Below, piece by piece: positions 20,980-32,158 of a stretch of DNA of 64,000 bases. The DNA comes from Peronospora farinosa (Eukaryota > Oomycota > Peronosporomycetes > Peronosporales > Peronosporaceae): positions 186,001 to 250,000 of the forward strand of contig CANTFK010000966.1 in the NCBI GenBank assembly GCA_947646735.1, in the 5' to 3' direction. Each line of letters opens with the position of its first letter. Within the stretch, counting starts at the first letter, position 1. A program made the position numbers and the translations under genes. The notes beneath the pieces were generated by a model. The model worked only from the letters and a program-made list of their open reading frames with translations, was not told the DNA's origin and did not search any database.

Positions 20980-21572
20980 GCATCAAAATAGTAGACTAAT
21001 GATCCATTCAGCGTAATCTTGATTCTTATACGATCATCCGTCATGTATGTGTTCTCACCAATCCCAACGCATTCGTGCCTTTGGCTCTCGTCAATGACAC
21101 ATCCTACCTTACGAGCAAAGATGGTGTCGACGATCGAGACTTCGGCTCCAGAATCAAACAACATAGTCGCCTTTTCATTGTTGATTTTGCCCGTTGCCTT
21201 GGCTTGCTTGAACCATTTTCCAGGGGTATGATATTTCCAATATCCTCGTGATTCACCTGGTGCTAAGTCGAGCTCCATTTTAGCAGGCGATCGGGCATAT
21301 TCATCAACTCTTACGACACTTGATATTGAACGCAATTTTTTTGAATCCTCACATGTATTAGTCGGGTCGATCCAAGCGTTAACACCTTGATCAGTCGATC
21401 TTCTTTCCACAAATGCATAAATGCAGAGCCTAGAACGCTCGGCTCGTACCAGATTCCAACCTGGCGAGCGTCCTAGTTTAACATCTCCTCTGCCTTCGGC
21501 GGAAGCATTCCAGCATGCTTGGTTGGAACATACCACTTGCGTATCATGTTGTAGAATTCTTCCATTCGACAC
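20925..21572 (-). pseudogene. TE2 protease, C-terminal end replaced
   Basis: A retropepsin domain with the catalytic motif LFDSGAEVSIVDTIFARKVG intact, then HECVGIGE and VYYFDAWVGDQVGQDAIL. In TE6 the protein continues GMDFMVPAG..TICLPDEV, but here that part is missing. The sequence passes straight into the RDPAII repeat in another frame. Upstream, KGWKYHTPGK-like linker sequence (GYWKYHTPGKWFKQAK) matches TE6. The ORF overlaps the end of gag by 100 bp and the RT ORF by 55 bp. Confidence 0.82.
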
Positions 21573-23386
21573 TTTCCACTCTCATGAACATCTCCGCAGG
21601 CGGAACAGGTGTAAAAACACTTATCCGAAGGGTGTCCCTTGCGACCACACTTCTGACACATTAGCCTCTTCCAACATCCACGATCATCATGTTTCCTCGA
21701 CCCACAATGGGTACAAGCCTTCTGAGACCCCATGCGATCTGGACTGCGATCTTGATCCAAATGGTCCAATGCAGCACGTTGATCATTAAATTTCTTCACG
21801 CGATCCGGTACTGTAGCCACACAAAGGTTGCGTCGATCTGTATCGGCGTCCGATCCACTAAGGTCCGAGTCTGACTCGCTGCTACTGCCTTCCAGGCGGA
21901 TTGCTCTCACAGCACGAGTTGGTTTCGAGGGTGTCGGAGTGGAGGCCGACGCAGATCGCTGACGAAATTTGCTTGACCCCATTGCACTCGGATACTGTCT
22001 CCCTTCCATGCGTTGATATGTTCGAAGAGTCTCTTCCATATCGTCGGCATCTCCAAGGCGTAACAACGTCAATTGCTTAGCCAGATCGCTATCGTCGAGC
22101 GTACCAATGAAATGTTCCACATGTTCTCGGCGAATCGAGGGTGATCCTTCCCGAATGGGAATTTTTGCTCGGATCGCGGCTACATTCAGCCGATACAGAT
22201 ATTCCAATGGAGTTTCATCAGATCGCTTCTTCGCATGGTAATATTGTCTCCCGACAGACATACCATATCCATAATATTGGATCATGAAGGTTTCCAGCAA
22301 CGACTTCCATGAATTCCGGGTAGATCGGCTAAGCTGGATGTACCAATTTCGCGCCGGCCCCGTGAGCAAGTCACCAAATACTAGACATTTTTCATCGTCC
22401 GGGGCTTGATCGCGTAAGAATGCAGACTTGGCCTTGTTGACCCAGCTTCTCGCCCGATCTTCGTCCTTGTCCCGTCCTGTGAATTCTTTCAGGTCTGCGA
22501 TCGCAGACATTCGAATTCGCTGGGTGAAAAGTCCACCATTGGGTACAGTGCCTGCACTTGCGACTTGTGGCCGTCGTAGATCCTCCAACCCCAAATCGTC
22601 TGGATCGTAATTATTGGATCGCGATTGACGCGATCCGGCCGATTCCATGTCCACATCCGAAATGCAGACTTTTGGGGTATTTATGGAGATCGCGGATCGA
22701 CTAGCGATCATGCGAGCTTGATCCTGTTCATACTTCCTCATAGCAGCTTCAAAGTAGGACTGCAGCTGCCCTGATCCAGTCACATTCGTATCTTCAGCTG
22801 CGGATGTCGTTGGCGACTGTACTTCGGCCTTGGTCGGTACAAGTCGTTCACGAATGTGTGCTGCACCAGCCGGTCCAAGTGACATTCGCTGAATGTTGAT
22901 CGAGGTATCCGACTCCCCTTCAGATTCCGCTGACATATATTGTGACGATCCAGTATGATAACCTTTTGGAATATCTACGATCGGTTGGATCGCCTGGTCT
23001 ACTGGATCGCACTCTCCAGTTAGCGGAACTAACTTTGCAAACAGAGATCGCCCTGCCTGGATCACGCGATTATGATTGCATTCCAGCAGCACCTGTGCGT
23101 CAAAAGCTCCAGCGGTGAATCCAGCGTTCTGGAGCAACTCCATAAGCCGACGGATCGCTTCCCTGGTTCGGTGTCGGAATGGGAGCTGAAATGGTCCTCG
23201 TAGCGATCCAATCAACTTCGGTTTCAAAATCTTGAAAACTGGATCGCTTGACAACAAATCTTTAAGCTCCTTCCAATGATAACACCATTCCAACTGATCC
23301 AGTTTCCACCCTTCCGTCTTATCATCCTCCTGCGCTGGCTTCATGTCGGTATCATCATGATCCGATTCAGGCGCCTTCATCTTCAC
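21473..23386 (-). CDS. gag: TE2 Gag (637 residues)
   Basis: Large intact gag frame. The capsid-like region lies around residues 290-440 (SDLKEFTGRDKDEDRARSWV, LLTGPARNWYIQLSRS, AKKRSDETPLEYLYRLNV). It is followed by a Ser/Asp-rich stretch (SSSESDSDLSGSDADTD). Three zinc knuckles near the C-terminus read CTHCGSRKHDDRGC, CQKCGRKGHPSDKC and CSACGDVHESGKC. TE6 gag is homologous and has the same three-knuckle tail with stops in it. The product should assemble particles and bind element RNA. No disruption is seen within the frame. Confidence 0.88.
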   Translation of the reverse strand: MKMKAPESDHDDTDMKPAQEDDKTEGWKLDQLEWCYHWKELKDLLSSDPVFKILKPKLIGSLRGPFQLPFRHRTREAIRRLMELLQNAGFTAGAFDAQVLLECNHNRVIQAGRSLFAKLVPLTGECDPVDQAIQPIVDIPKGYHTGSSQYMSAESEGESDTSINIQRMSLGPAGAAHIRERLVPTKAEVQSPTTSAAEDTNVTGSGQLQSYFEAAMRKYEQDQARMIASRSAISINTPKVCISDVDMESAGSRQSRSNNYDPDDLGLEDLRRPQVASAGTVPNGGLFTQRIRMSAIADLKEFTGRDKDEDRARSWVNKAKSAFLRDQAPDDEKCLVFGDLLTGPARNWYIQLSRSTRNSWKSLLETFMIQYYGYGMSVGRQYYHAKKRSDETPLEYLYRLNVAAIRAKIPIREGSPSIRREHVEHFIGTLDDSDLAKQLTLLRLGDADDMEETLRTYQRMEGRQYPSAMGSSKFRQRSASASTPTPSKPTRAVRAIRLEGSSSESDSDLSGSDADTDRRNLCVATVPDRVKKFNDQRAALDHLDQDRSPDRMGSQKACTHCGSRKHDDRGCWKRLMCQKCGRKGHPSDKCFYTCSACGDVHESGKCRMEEFYNMIRKWYVPTKHAGMLPPKAEEMLN

Positions 23387-23760
23387 TCGAGATGGCTTCG
23401 AATTCTTCTTCTTCTTCGAATTCGGTATGGTTTTGGATAAATTTCCTTCGGTTAAAACCGAAGGATTTTATCCAGCGGATCGCGTTTTGCAACGTGATCC
23501 GCAGGGGTCCTCGAAAGGACCTGGGGAGGGGGTAGAGGTTTTTCTTCCAGATCAATCTCTTGATCTTCCTCTTTGGTTTTCTTTTCATCTGCGCCCCTCC
23601 CAAAACGCTGATGATCCGGGGATCTTTTTTCTTCACACGTCTGCGGTGATCCCTTTGCCGCTGACGCTTCAATCCCAGGTTCAATTTTGACCTTTACATC
23701 TTCTCTCAGGGACTCACGGTGAAATCCCGAGTCACCAGAAGATCCGGGCACGCGCACCAT
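23387..23760 (-). other. TE2 5' leader between LTR and gag
   Basis: This 374-bp stretch holds an overlapping open frame (23367-23684) rich in Lys/Arg and ending in a Glu run, which may be an N-terminal extension of gag or chance. Next to the LTR the minus strand reads TGGTGCGCGTG (from 23759), a primer-binding site different from the TGGTAGCACT used by TE1, TE3, TE5 and TE7. Confidence 0.55.
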
Positions 23761-26241
23761 TGTGGTGTAGTGGGATTCGCAAGATTGCTGATGCGATCCC
23801 AACTCTCCACTGGCGCCCGGACGACCGACTAACGGAGGGGGTACCCCGATTCCGTGTATAAAGCCTTCCTCACCTTGTGTACCCGTCGGTAGGGCGGGTT
23901 GCTCTCTTCTCGGTGGACTTGAGTCGATGTTGATCCTAATTGGGTTAGGGATAGGAGGTTTGGTTATCTTGTGGAAATCTTCACAAGATAAACCGAGTAC
24001 TTGGTGTGATCTTCCCAATCGATCACGGTTATCCAATAAAACGAAGCTTGAATCTTCTGACCACTTGAGCAGAACCTTCTGACCACTTGATCCGTCCTGC
24101 ACTTGCTTCGCCTTGCCCTACGTGTTTTATCTGCGTCCGATCGCAGTTGAGTTGTGTTGAGAGTTCTTGCAATCCCTGGTCAAACAATCCAGGGATATGA
24201 CTTGCGTAGTGTGTAGACTTCCTCGAGACGTCGGGTGGCCAAAGAATCCAGCCCGGAAGAGAAATCGACACGTGTATTAGAAGTAAAATTGAACTCTGTT
24301 TAGTGTTAACCAATCAAAACTCGAAACCTACAATTCTGCCTATCTGTAGTCCAGTATCTATCACCACGTGTCACCCTTTCAGGAAAAATCAGATCTCGAT
24401 ATGTGGTCCACCCCAAATGCCTTTGCCATCCCGATCCATCGGCGATCTTGCCTTATCCTTGGATCGCGATCCGAATCAGATCGCGTATCAGCTCAGGATC
24501 GCGGTCGATCCATAATGCGTAATCCTTGTGAGTTGGATCGCGATCTAGGTCGGATCGCGGACCTACGTTGTATCGCGATTCTGAATCGGATCGCGCTATA
24601 CCTTGGATCGCGGTCCTGAGTCGGATCGCGCTTTTGAGTCGGATCGCAGTATACCTTGGATCGCGTTCAGCCTTGGATCGCGGTCCTGATTCGGATCGCG
24701 GTTCTGAGTCGGATCGCGCTCAGCCTTGGATCGCGGTTCTGAGTCGGATCGCGTTCAGCTTTGGATCGCGGTTCTGAGTCGGATCGCGTTCAGCCTTGGA
24801 TCGCGGTTCTGAGTCGGATCGCGCTTCTGAGTCGGATCGCAGTCTACCTTGGATCGCGTTCAGCCTTGGATCGCGGTCCTGATTCGGATCGCGATTCTGA
24901 GTCGGATCGCGGTCTACCTTGGATCGCGGTTTACCTTGGATCGCGTTCAGCCTTGGATCGCGGTTCTGAGTCGGATCGCGGTCTACTTTGGATCGCGGTC
25001 ACCTTGGATCGCGTTAGCCTTGGATCGCGGTCCTGATTCGGATCGCGGTTCTGAGTCGGATCGCGCTCAGCCTTGGATCGCGATTCTGAGTCGGATCGCG
25101 GTCTACCTTGGATCGCGGTTTACCTTGGATCGCGGTCTACCTTGGATCGCGGTCTACCTTGGATCGCGGTCTGCCTTGGATCGCGTTCAGCCTTGGATCG
25201 CGGTCCTGATTCGGATCGCGGTTCTGAGTCGGATCGCGCTCAGCCTTGGATCGCGATTCTGAGTCGAATCGCGGTCTACCTTGGATCGCGGTTTACCTTG
25301 GATCGCGGTCTACCTTGGATCGCGGTCTACCTTGGATCGCGGTCTGCCTTGGATCGCGTTCAGCCTTGGATCGCGGTCCTGATTCGGATCGCGGTTCTGA
25401 GTCGGATCGCGTTCAGCTTTGGATCGCGGTTCTGAGTCGGATCGCGTTCAGCTTTGGATCGCGCTCAGCTTTGGATCGCGGTTTTGAGTCGGATCGCGAT
25501 TCTAAGTCGGATCGCGCTCAGCTTTGGATCGCGGTTCTGAGTCGGATCGCGTTTTCCAAGTTGGATCGCGTTTTCTGCACAATGTTTCGGGATCGATCCT
25601 TGATGTGCGCTTCACATAACTTGGATCGCGATCTACAATTTATGAAAATTGTTTACTCGCTCCTCCACAGTGAAATAACAGAATCACGGATCGCGGATCC
25701 AAGATTGCAGTGCGATCCAGACTTGGATCGCGGTGCTATCCAAACTCGATAGCGATACGATATGTATCTCGGATCATGATTTGTCCATTACAATTGATTG
25801 AGGCCGCGATCCACACTTTGAGAAATTCCAATATTCCACATTCAAGTAAAATCCGTGCAATTTTAATACATCCAGTTGGATCACAACCAAGTATATCCAA
25901 GCGGTGATCTATTCCATGATAATCCAATATAACATGGAAATATGATCCATGCCACGATCAACGGTACTTTTCCATTCGATCATCCATTAATTACGATCGA
26001 CTCCACCACACCCAATAAGTCATTTAAGTAAGTAACTTAGTGGTGGAAAGGGATCCAACCGTCATGGGAAAGGGGTCCAACCGTAAGCGGGACAGGGATC
26101 CAACCGTTATGAGAAAAGGATCCAACCGTTATGGGAAAGGGATCCAACCGTTGGCGAGAAAAGTACCGATAATTCGGCTCCGGATTTATCGATAAAATTA
26201 ATACATGGACTTAGCCAAAACTCCTTATCGACTTTACCACA
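23761..26241 (-). repeat. TE2 5' LTR
   Basis: 2481 bp, TGTGGTG to ACCACA, with the same layout as the 3' LTR: conserved U5-like block with GGGGTACCCC (23838-23847), array (24440-25745), and 22-bp tandem units GGGATCCAACCGTTATGG at 26045-26160. It is about 510 bp longer than the 3' LTR, and the difference lies in the array. Confidence 0.9.
24440..25745. repeat. GGATCGCG-based array in the TE2 5' LTR
   Basis: Built from the same 17-18-bp units as the array at 14990-15830, but longer. It contains a higher-order unit of 173 bp repeated in tandem: the block starting at 25073 recurs from 25246, with a G-to-A change visible in the second copy (GGATCGCG to GAATCGCG). The array therefore grew by duplication of blocks as well as single units. 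The open frames across it are artefacts of the repeat. Confidence 0.9.
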
Positions 26242-27031
26242 ATTGCGCGGTGCGCCAGTTCCTTCCATAAAGGGTGTTCCCATCCTTCTGTTCGCGGGGA
26301 AAACCGAGGACGAAGAAGACACGGCTTTCAGCCGCTGGGCGCATTATGCGCGACGTTTAAGCAGCATGTGGGCCCTACGGGCAAGTGCCGATGTGGCAGA
26401 TGTTCGACTCGAGCAGAAGATGCGTTACGATTACGCTAAATTGGAGGCCCGGGGAAAATTGAAATCCCAACGAACGCATTATGCGTCTGCTACCCAGCAT
26501 CCCAATGTTTCGGCTACCCCTGTAGCCGCGAGTCCACGACAGGCCGAGGCCGCTAACCCGCCCACTCCCACCATTACTGGTGAGAAGCGTCAGCGCCATT
26601 AGGCTGACCCCGCGCACGACGCTCAAAAACGTCCACGGCGTATGGGCAGTCCTGCCGAAGGGGAATCTCAAACTCCCATGAGTTCCCGACTCGGGATAAC
26701 CCCGCCACTTTACCAGATACTGGTTTGACCATGTCGGCGACGTTTTTGCAACAGACGTTCAACGTGGAACTGAAGGTTCCCCTACCCATCAAGCAAATCC
26801 GGAGGAGGCCGGTGCATCGGCACAAGCTTATGCCGAGCTTCTTCAAGAGGTGCGGTCTTTCCGTGCGGATATGCAGTAGATGAACTTCCGTCTTGAGTCA
26901 ATGGAAGAGAGCCGAACCCGAGTGCAGGGTCAGCTTGACCTGCTAGTGCAGATGATTTGCCCTGCGATAATGCCGATAAACTCGGCGCGAGCGCCTAAGC
27001 GTCTATTTGGGACGGATCCCGATACTTTTTG
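26242..27031 (+). pseudogene. TE1 antisense accessory ORF, 3' part
   Basis: The frame interrupted at 8092 resumes here, in phase, as GAPVPSIKGVPILLFAGKTE, then EDTAFSRWAHYARRLSSM and a charged helical region, to a TAG at 26600. After further stops and a frameshift the sequence reads AYAELLQEVRSFRADMQ, MNFRLESMEESRTRVQGQL and DLLVQMI, with coiled-coil heptads, ending at a TGA near 27031. The end overlaps the 3' end of TE1 pol by about 37 bp on the opposite strand. With the 5' part, the gene spans some 440 codons. No known domain is recognised. Confidence 0.65.
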
Positions 27032-28947
27032 AGCATGCCGACATAGAACACAGGATGTGTACGCAATTTGCGCGGCAAGTTAAGCGTATACGCTGTGACT
27101 TTCTTGGCAATGACCGTAAAGGGTCCGATAAAGCGCGGGCGCAACTTCGTCTTAAAGACAGCGGATACTACATTGGTAGGTAGATTTTTAGCATTAAGTA
27201 ATACTTGGTCTCCGACCTCATAATCATTAATACAACTTCTGCCTTTAGCATCTGCATATTCCTTTTTGTTTATCTTGACTATCAGCCATTGCATCTTGCA
27301 TATGTCGTAAGACATTTAGTCGCGTTGCGAAAAACGCATTTACCTGTTTCTTAACAGTATTAGGGATGACATCAGCAAGCCGATCAGCAACCTCTCCCCC
27401 ACCAAGCCTTAAACCACTCGGTGGTAGCATTAACGGAACGCTTGAATGCGTGAGGCCATTCACATAGAACGGAGTGTAGCCGGTAGAGGCGTGCACGGAG
27501 TTATTGAGTGCAAACTCAACTACAGGGAGCATAGAGCTCCATCGCTTAGGCATTTCAGCACAAACGCTGCAGAGGATATCTTCAACAACGCGATTTACGC
27601 GCTCGGTTTGACCATCGGTCTGCGGATGATCCGCTGTGGGCATGTCCAAACGTGTGCCCAGCACCTGGAAGACGGACTTCCAAACTTTACTCGTGAACGA
27701 GGATCACGATCAGAAACATTTGCCACTGGCAAACCATGTTGGCGAAACACACGATCGATAAACAGCTCCGCTGTACCCAAACCATCGATCGAATCTGGCA
27801 CAGCCGCTAAGTAAGCCATTTTGCTCAAACGGTCAACAAAGACCACAATACCTGTATTGCCGTGCGAATCTTTCGGTAGGCCAAACACAAAGTCCATACT
27901 AATGGACTCCCAGCACCCAGTGAGAATAGGCAAAATAGCCAGCGGCGCTGCCGAATGGGGCGAGGGTTTCACCCGTTGACACGTTTCACACGTACTCACA
28001 TATGTGCTCACCCATTTATATAATTTTGGCCACCAATAACTTTGGCATACCGCCCCATAGGTCTTTTCACGACCCAAATGACCACTGATGGAGGTGTCAT
28101 GTATCTCATAGAGGATACGATACTTCAGGTCCTCGTCATGAGAAACCACAGTACGCGGAGGATCCGCCATATCTGTACGATAGTACAACAGCCCCTGATC
28201 GATAGAATATCGATGGAGCCCCGCACGTAATCGTGCCGACAATTTAATGTCCGAGTCTTTAAACTCATCACTACCACGAGCATGTAGCAACGCTATACAG
28301 TGATCATCTTTAGCATACGCCGATCGAATGAGATCACTGATAGAAGACGACAACGTCGTAACATGAGCAAGCTCATAGTCAGGTCTGCGTGACAGCGCAT
28401 CAGCCAAAGCGTTTTGCTTGCCCTGCTTATATTTCACCTCGAAGTTATATTCGGCAAAGAATGACAGCCATCTGGCCATTCTCTGCGAGAGATGCGGCGA
28501 CTGAGTCGCAGTGCGTAACGACGCATGATCGGTATAGATCACAAAAGGCTTTGAGCCCAGCAGATGAACTCTGAATTTGACTAGAGCATACTTCATCGCA
28601 AGTAGCTCTTTGTCATGAACTGGATAGTTCTTTTCTGCAGCTTTCAGCTGGTGAGATTCAAAAGCGACTACACGCTCACGGCCTTCATCATCTGTTTGTA
28701 ACAGAACACTGCCAATGGCAAAACCCGACGCGTCACAGACGACGCTAAACGGTCGATCAGGGTCTGGCAAAGCCAAATTAGGAGCATGAAGAAGGCTAGC
28801 CTTCACCGCTTGAAAAGCATCCTCGTGTTCAGCATGCCAACAACATTCCACATCTTTTTTAGGGAGATTGGATAATGGCCGAGCCATATCAGCGTAATTT
28901 TCGCTGTACTTGTGTAAGTAATTGGCAAGGCCAAGCCATTTACGCAA
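26995..28947 (-). pseudogene. TE1 pol: RNase H and integrase
   Basis: RNase H: VVCDASGFAIGSVLLQ, KELLAMKYALVKFRVHLL and YTDHASLR, and NALADALSRRPDYE. Integrase: HLGREKTYGAVCQSYWWP and CETCQRVK zinc region, SMDFVFGLP, VSDRDPR, then a frameshift near 27660. TDGQTERVNRVVEDIL is read in the next frame, and another shift at about 27300 leads to the C-terminal GPFTVIAKKVTAYTLNLP and HPVFYVGMLKKY. No chromodomain follows. The DDE residues are visible, but the frameshifts destroy the protein. Confidence 0.85.
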
Positions 28948-29726
28948 GTCCTTCTGAGACTGTGGAACAGGCTAGTCGACTATGGCTTTGACCTTGGCGG
29001 GATCCGCTCGTAGGCCCCGCTTCCCAATGAAGCACCCTAGAAAGGGAATTTCTTCGGCCCCGAAGATGCACTTAGATGCATTAGCATATAGTGTATTAGT
29101 GCGCATGCACTCGAGCACAGCTCGTAAATGAACAATATGATTCTAAATATCTGACCGCCCATGTTCAGCTCGACTATGGACAAAAATGTCATTAAAGTAC
29201 GTCTGTGCATAATTTCGATGGGGTCGAAACAAATGCGTCACCAAACGGTTAAACGTAGCCGGAGCATTAGATAGCCCCTGGGGCATCACCAACTACTCCC
29301 AGAGCATACCGCTCGGAGTACTAACATCAGTAAGCGGAATATCGCTAGCTCGCATGAGCAATTGGTAATAACCATCGACTAAGTCGAGCGCACTGTACAT
29401 GGTACAACCGACCATATTGTTCTGAAGAACATCCTTTCTAGGTATTGGCATCTGTGCAGGTAAAGTGGCTGCATTGAGCTTATTATAAGCATGAACGATA
29501 CGCCATTTACCATTCGGTTTTTTAACACAGAAAGTGGGTGTCGAGTGCGGAGATTTACTCTCGCGCACCATGCCCGCCGCGTGCTTTGCACGAAAGAACT
29601 CGTACACTGTTCTTTGGGTAAAGACCACTGCCGTGTTACGCAGAATTTGGTTCCAGGAACCAAGTCAATTTCATGACGTACACCCCTATCAGGTGGTAGA
29701 ACAGACGGTGGATCGTGACACATCAC
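28948..29726 (-). pseudogene. TE1 pol: reverse transcriptase
   Basis: RT motifs in order: VRHEIDLVPGTKFCVTRQW, SPHSTPTFCVKKPNGKWR, HAYNKLNAATLPAQMPIPR, SALDLVDGYYQLLMR, TPSGMLWE. The Trp after that is a TAG stop at 29293-29295. The active site reads TYFNDIFVHSRAE at about 29195, with Asn for the first catalytic Asp. A second TAG replaces Trp near 28974 (expected in WPVPQ). One frameshift lies near 29630. The inactivating base changes seen are G to A on the coding strand. Confidence 0.85.
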
Positions 29727-29982
29727 GTCCTGGAATTCCCTAATTAAAGGATAGTAGGGATCTGAAGGGTCCCTCAGAATAGATGCCCCACTACGTGCAC
29801 TTAGTGACGCCTTTGTATCTTCGAGGACTGTCTCATCGACAAGCGAGGATGATTTCAGCTCGAGGTTAGGTCAAATGACCACCATATCGGATAGAGCACC
29901 AGCCTTTAAGGCTTGATGAAATTCATCCACAAACATTTCGTCTCGCTCTAAGAGAGCATTTAATGATGGGAGGGCCTCAAGG

Positions 29983-30501
29983 TCAACCTTTACCATCTAC
30001 ATCACCTGTCACTCCGTTGACCAGAGTGTATAGCTGGTCACTGACATGACTACGCGATAAAATAGACGCTTTGCGTCTCGCAGCCGCCATTTGGCGACTC
30101 TGCCGTCTCATTGACGAGGCCGTACTCTTCAAACTACTTGGGATACCATCATCCCCAAGGTCAACAGACCCCTTAACATTAACCTGCCCTATGCGAGGGC
30201 CGATGTCACTATCTACATCCAGTGGGTCACTAGTACCAGTGACTTCACTAACAAGGTCATCGATCTTCACTTGCTCTATATAAGAGCCGATGTCATTACC
30301 GACATCCAGTGAATCGCATTTACAGCCAATATCACTGACAAGGTCATCGACCTTTACTTGCTCTATACGAGAGCCGATGTCATTACCGACATCCAGTGTC
30401 TCAATATTACATTGAGTATCACTCAACGGAGTACGTGCCGCTCCACTAGGTGTCACTGAGCTCTGCTCTACACTATTATTGTTGACATTGGAGTTTATCA
30501 A
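29983..30501 (-). pseudogene. TE1 protease-RT linker with tandem repeats
   Basis: The linker encodes three copies of a 29-residue (87-bp) unit around LDVGNDIGSRIEQVKVDDLV, positions about 30165-30410, followed by a Ser/Arg-rich segment (SMRRQSRQMAAARRKAS). The frame ends at 29983. The stretch 29727-29982 is a degraded continuation with no clear motif, and 30502-30654 connects to the protease. Confidence 0.65.
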
Positions 30502-30654
30502 CTCCTAAACTCCAATGTCCAGCACACTAACTGAATCAATTAATGGCTCGCGCCAATATCACTTCTGTTTTCTAGAGAAGGTGGGTTCATGGCTCTTCAA
30601 AGCTTCGCTAGAAACGTTGCGCGTTGCGCCTAAGCTTTTACATCTCCAATCGAT

Positions 30655-31011
30655 TCATGGCTCATGGCGTTCCAGCCAGGCCATACCGAGAATGAGATCA
30701 TATCTCGAGTCCAAATCTAGGACAAGACAGCGCTTAACGCTATTAAAGTCTAAAAGCTTCACACCTAAGTTCAACGAAACTTTAGGAACGGGGACACGTA
30801 CACCTGTTGCGAGACGCACGGTTATACTGTCACCCTTTTGCGCTTCCAGCGCCTCAGCATACAGCTTACTCCCTTCAGGGGAACGACGTCGGACATAATT
30901 ACCTGACGCCTCTGAATCAATTAAAATTGACCATGGTTTCTCAAAACCCTTAACGGTTGCCGACACAACCAACAAGCCTGGCTTGTAATCTTGTTCTATG
31001 GAAGCATCCAC
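30655..31011 (-). pseudogene. TE1 protease, mutated catalytic motif
   Basis: Retropepsin-like domain: SILIDSEASGNYVRR where family members have DSGAS, then ITVRLATGVRVPVPKVSL and YDLILGMAWLERHEP. The Gly after Asp-Ser is Glu, which should disrupt the catalytic turn. The domain is otherwise complete and aligns with TE5 protease. Confidence 0.82.
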
Positions 31012-31100
31012 AGAACCACCTGGGGCTAAGCCCTGTTTACCTTTACCTCCTTAAGATTCCACATAACTTAGTTCTTTCCCAGTAGGGCGCCCCGCGCCTA

Positions 31101-32104
31101 CTAGGAGTTGACGTTTTCCCCTGCGGTGCTCGCCTTTTGGCTAGGAGCAGGGTTTCGGCTCTGCCGATTAGGGCGTTGCTTTCGCAACGGACAGCTAGGG
31201 CGGAGATGCCTAGTGCTTTCGCACATGTAACATCTACGGATGTTACCTTGCTGCTCAGCAGCTTGAAGCTCAGCTTCTTCAGCATGGCTGAGGTCCATGG
31301 GTTCCGCCCTGGTAGAGGCATTTGATTGATACCATGGCAGACCATATCGAGCAGGTTTGAAGCTAAATACAGCGTTAAGCGCTGTGCTTACTGCCTCTTC
31401 GAAAGTCGAAGGCTGGACACGGAAAACTTTTGTCCTGGCGACCCCAGTGCGAAGTCCTTCCATAAAAATGGTTACTCGGACTTCCTCTGCCAGAGAGCTC
31501 TGCTGCATAGCAGCAATGAGAGTTCTCAATTCTTGAACATAGTCCGACAATTCTTTCTTACCCTGTCGGGTAGCTAAGAAGCGTGAGCGCACACGATAAG
31601 CCTGATTAGGCGGTGCAAACACACAAGTTAATTGCTTTTAAGCATTTCCCAGGTGGGGAATGCAGCATTTACAGAGACATCGCTCGTTAGAGACCACTCT
31701 CTAGCTCTTCCACCGAGCTTCGAAATGGCCAAGCCAACTCGTTGCTTATCTGATACAAGTATGGCGGCATCCATTGCCATTTCAACTTCTCGGATCCAGA
31801 GGAGAAGATTTTCTCACTCCTTTCCCTCAAAGGTCTTTACATTTAAAACGAGTGGGCGAGCTTTTGGCTCTGCATCGGGCACAGGTACCGGGATGTACTG
31901 TGTAGGCGCAGCTGACGCTGCCTGGTCATGGACCTGTCCGAGTAGCGTTTCTTCATAACGCATAAAGGCCTCAAGACGAGCATTTGAAACCTCGGGGCCT
32001 TGGGCCAAAAGGGTACCGACTTGATCGGGCCCGACGAACGCAGATAATTTATCTAATGCGAGTCGTTGCGCCTCAGAGAGGTAATTTTGATTCTCCATCC
32101 TCAC
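31101..32104 (-). pseudogene. gag: TE1 Gag
   Basis: It starts 54 bp inside the LTR. The N-terminal part reads SEAQRLALDKLSAFVG. A TGA at 31811-31813 interrupts it, the frame continues as [16 protein letters not shown] and [13 protein letters not shown], then a TAA and a shift near 31625. The last part gives FAPPNQAYRVRSRFLATRQG and a CCHC knuckle CYMCESTRHLRPSC. The order and motifs are those of Gypsy Gag. The breaks make it nonfunctional. Confidence 0.85.
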
Positions 32105-32146
32105 AGAGGGTCAGTCTCTAAAGACTCAGGTGTAGGATTGACTACA

Positions 32147-32156
32147 AGTGCTACCA
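32147..32156 (-). other. TE1 primer-binding site
   Basis: The minus strand reads TGGTAGCACT two bases inside the 5' LTR, the same site as in TE3, TE5 and TE7. Confidence 0.7.
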
Positions 32157-32158
32157 AG

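Larger units (their letters stand above)
8093..26241 (-). mobile_element. TE2: Gypsy element with dual RNase H and repeat-laden LTRs
   Basis: The ends are TGTGGTGG (8093) and ACCACA (26241), flanked by ATTG (8089-8092 and 26242-26245). After removing TE3 it is about 11.9 kb. Gag, protease, RT, gypsy RNase H, a second RNase H, integrase and chromodomain are all minus strand between 23386 and 16587. The LTRs hold long GGATCGCG-based arrays of unequal length. Pol has one frameshift and three in-frame stops, so this copy is defective. There is no antisense ORF between pol and the 3' LTR (only about 300 bp there). Confidence 0.9.

Noticed and set aside
24440..25745. Regular short repeats resembling a CRISPR array
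   Set aside because: Units are 17-18 bp with no unique spacers, lie inside both LTRs of one element, and the genome is eukaryotic.
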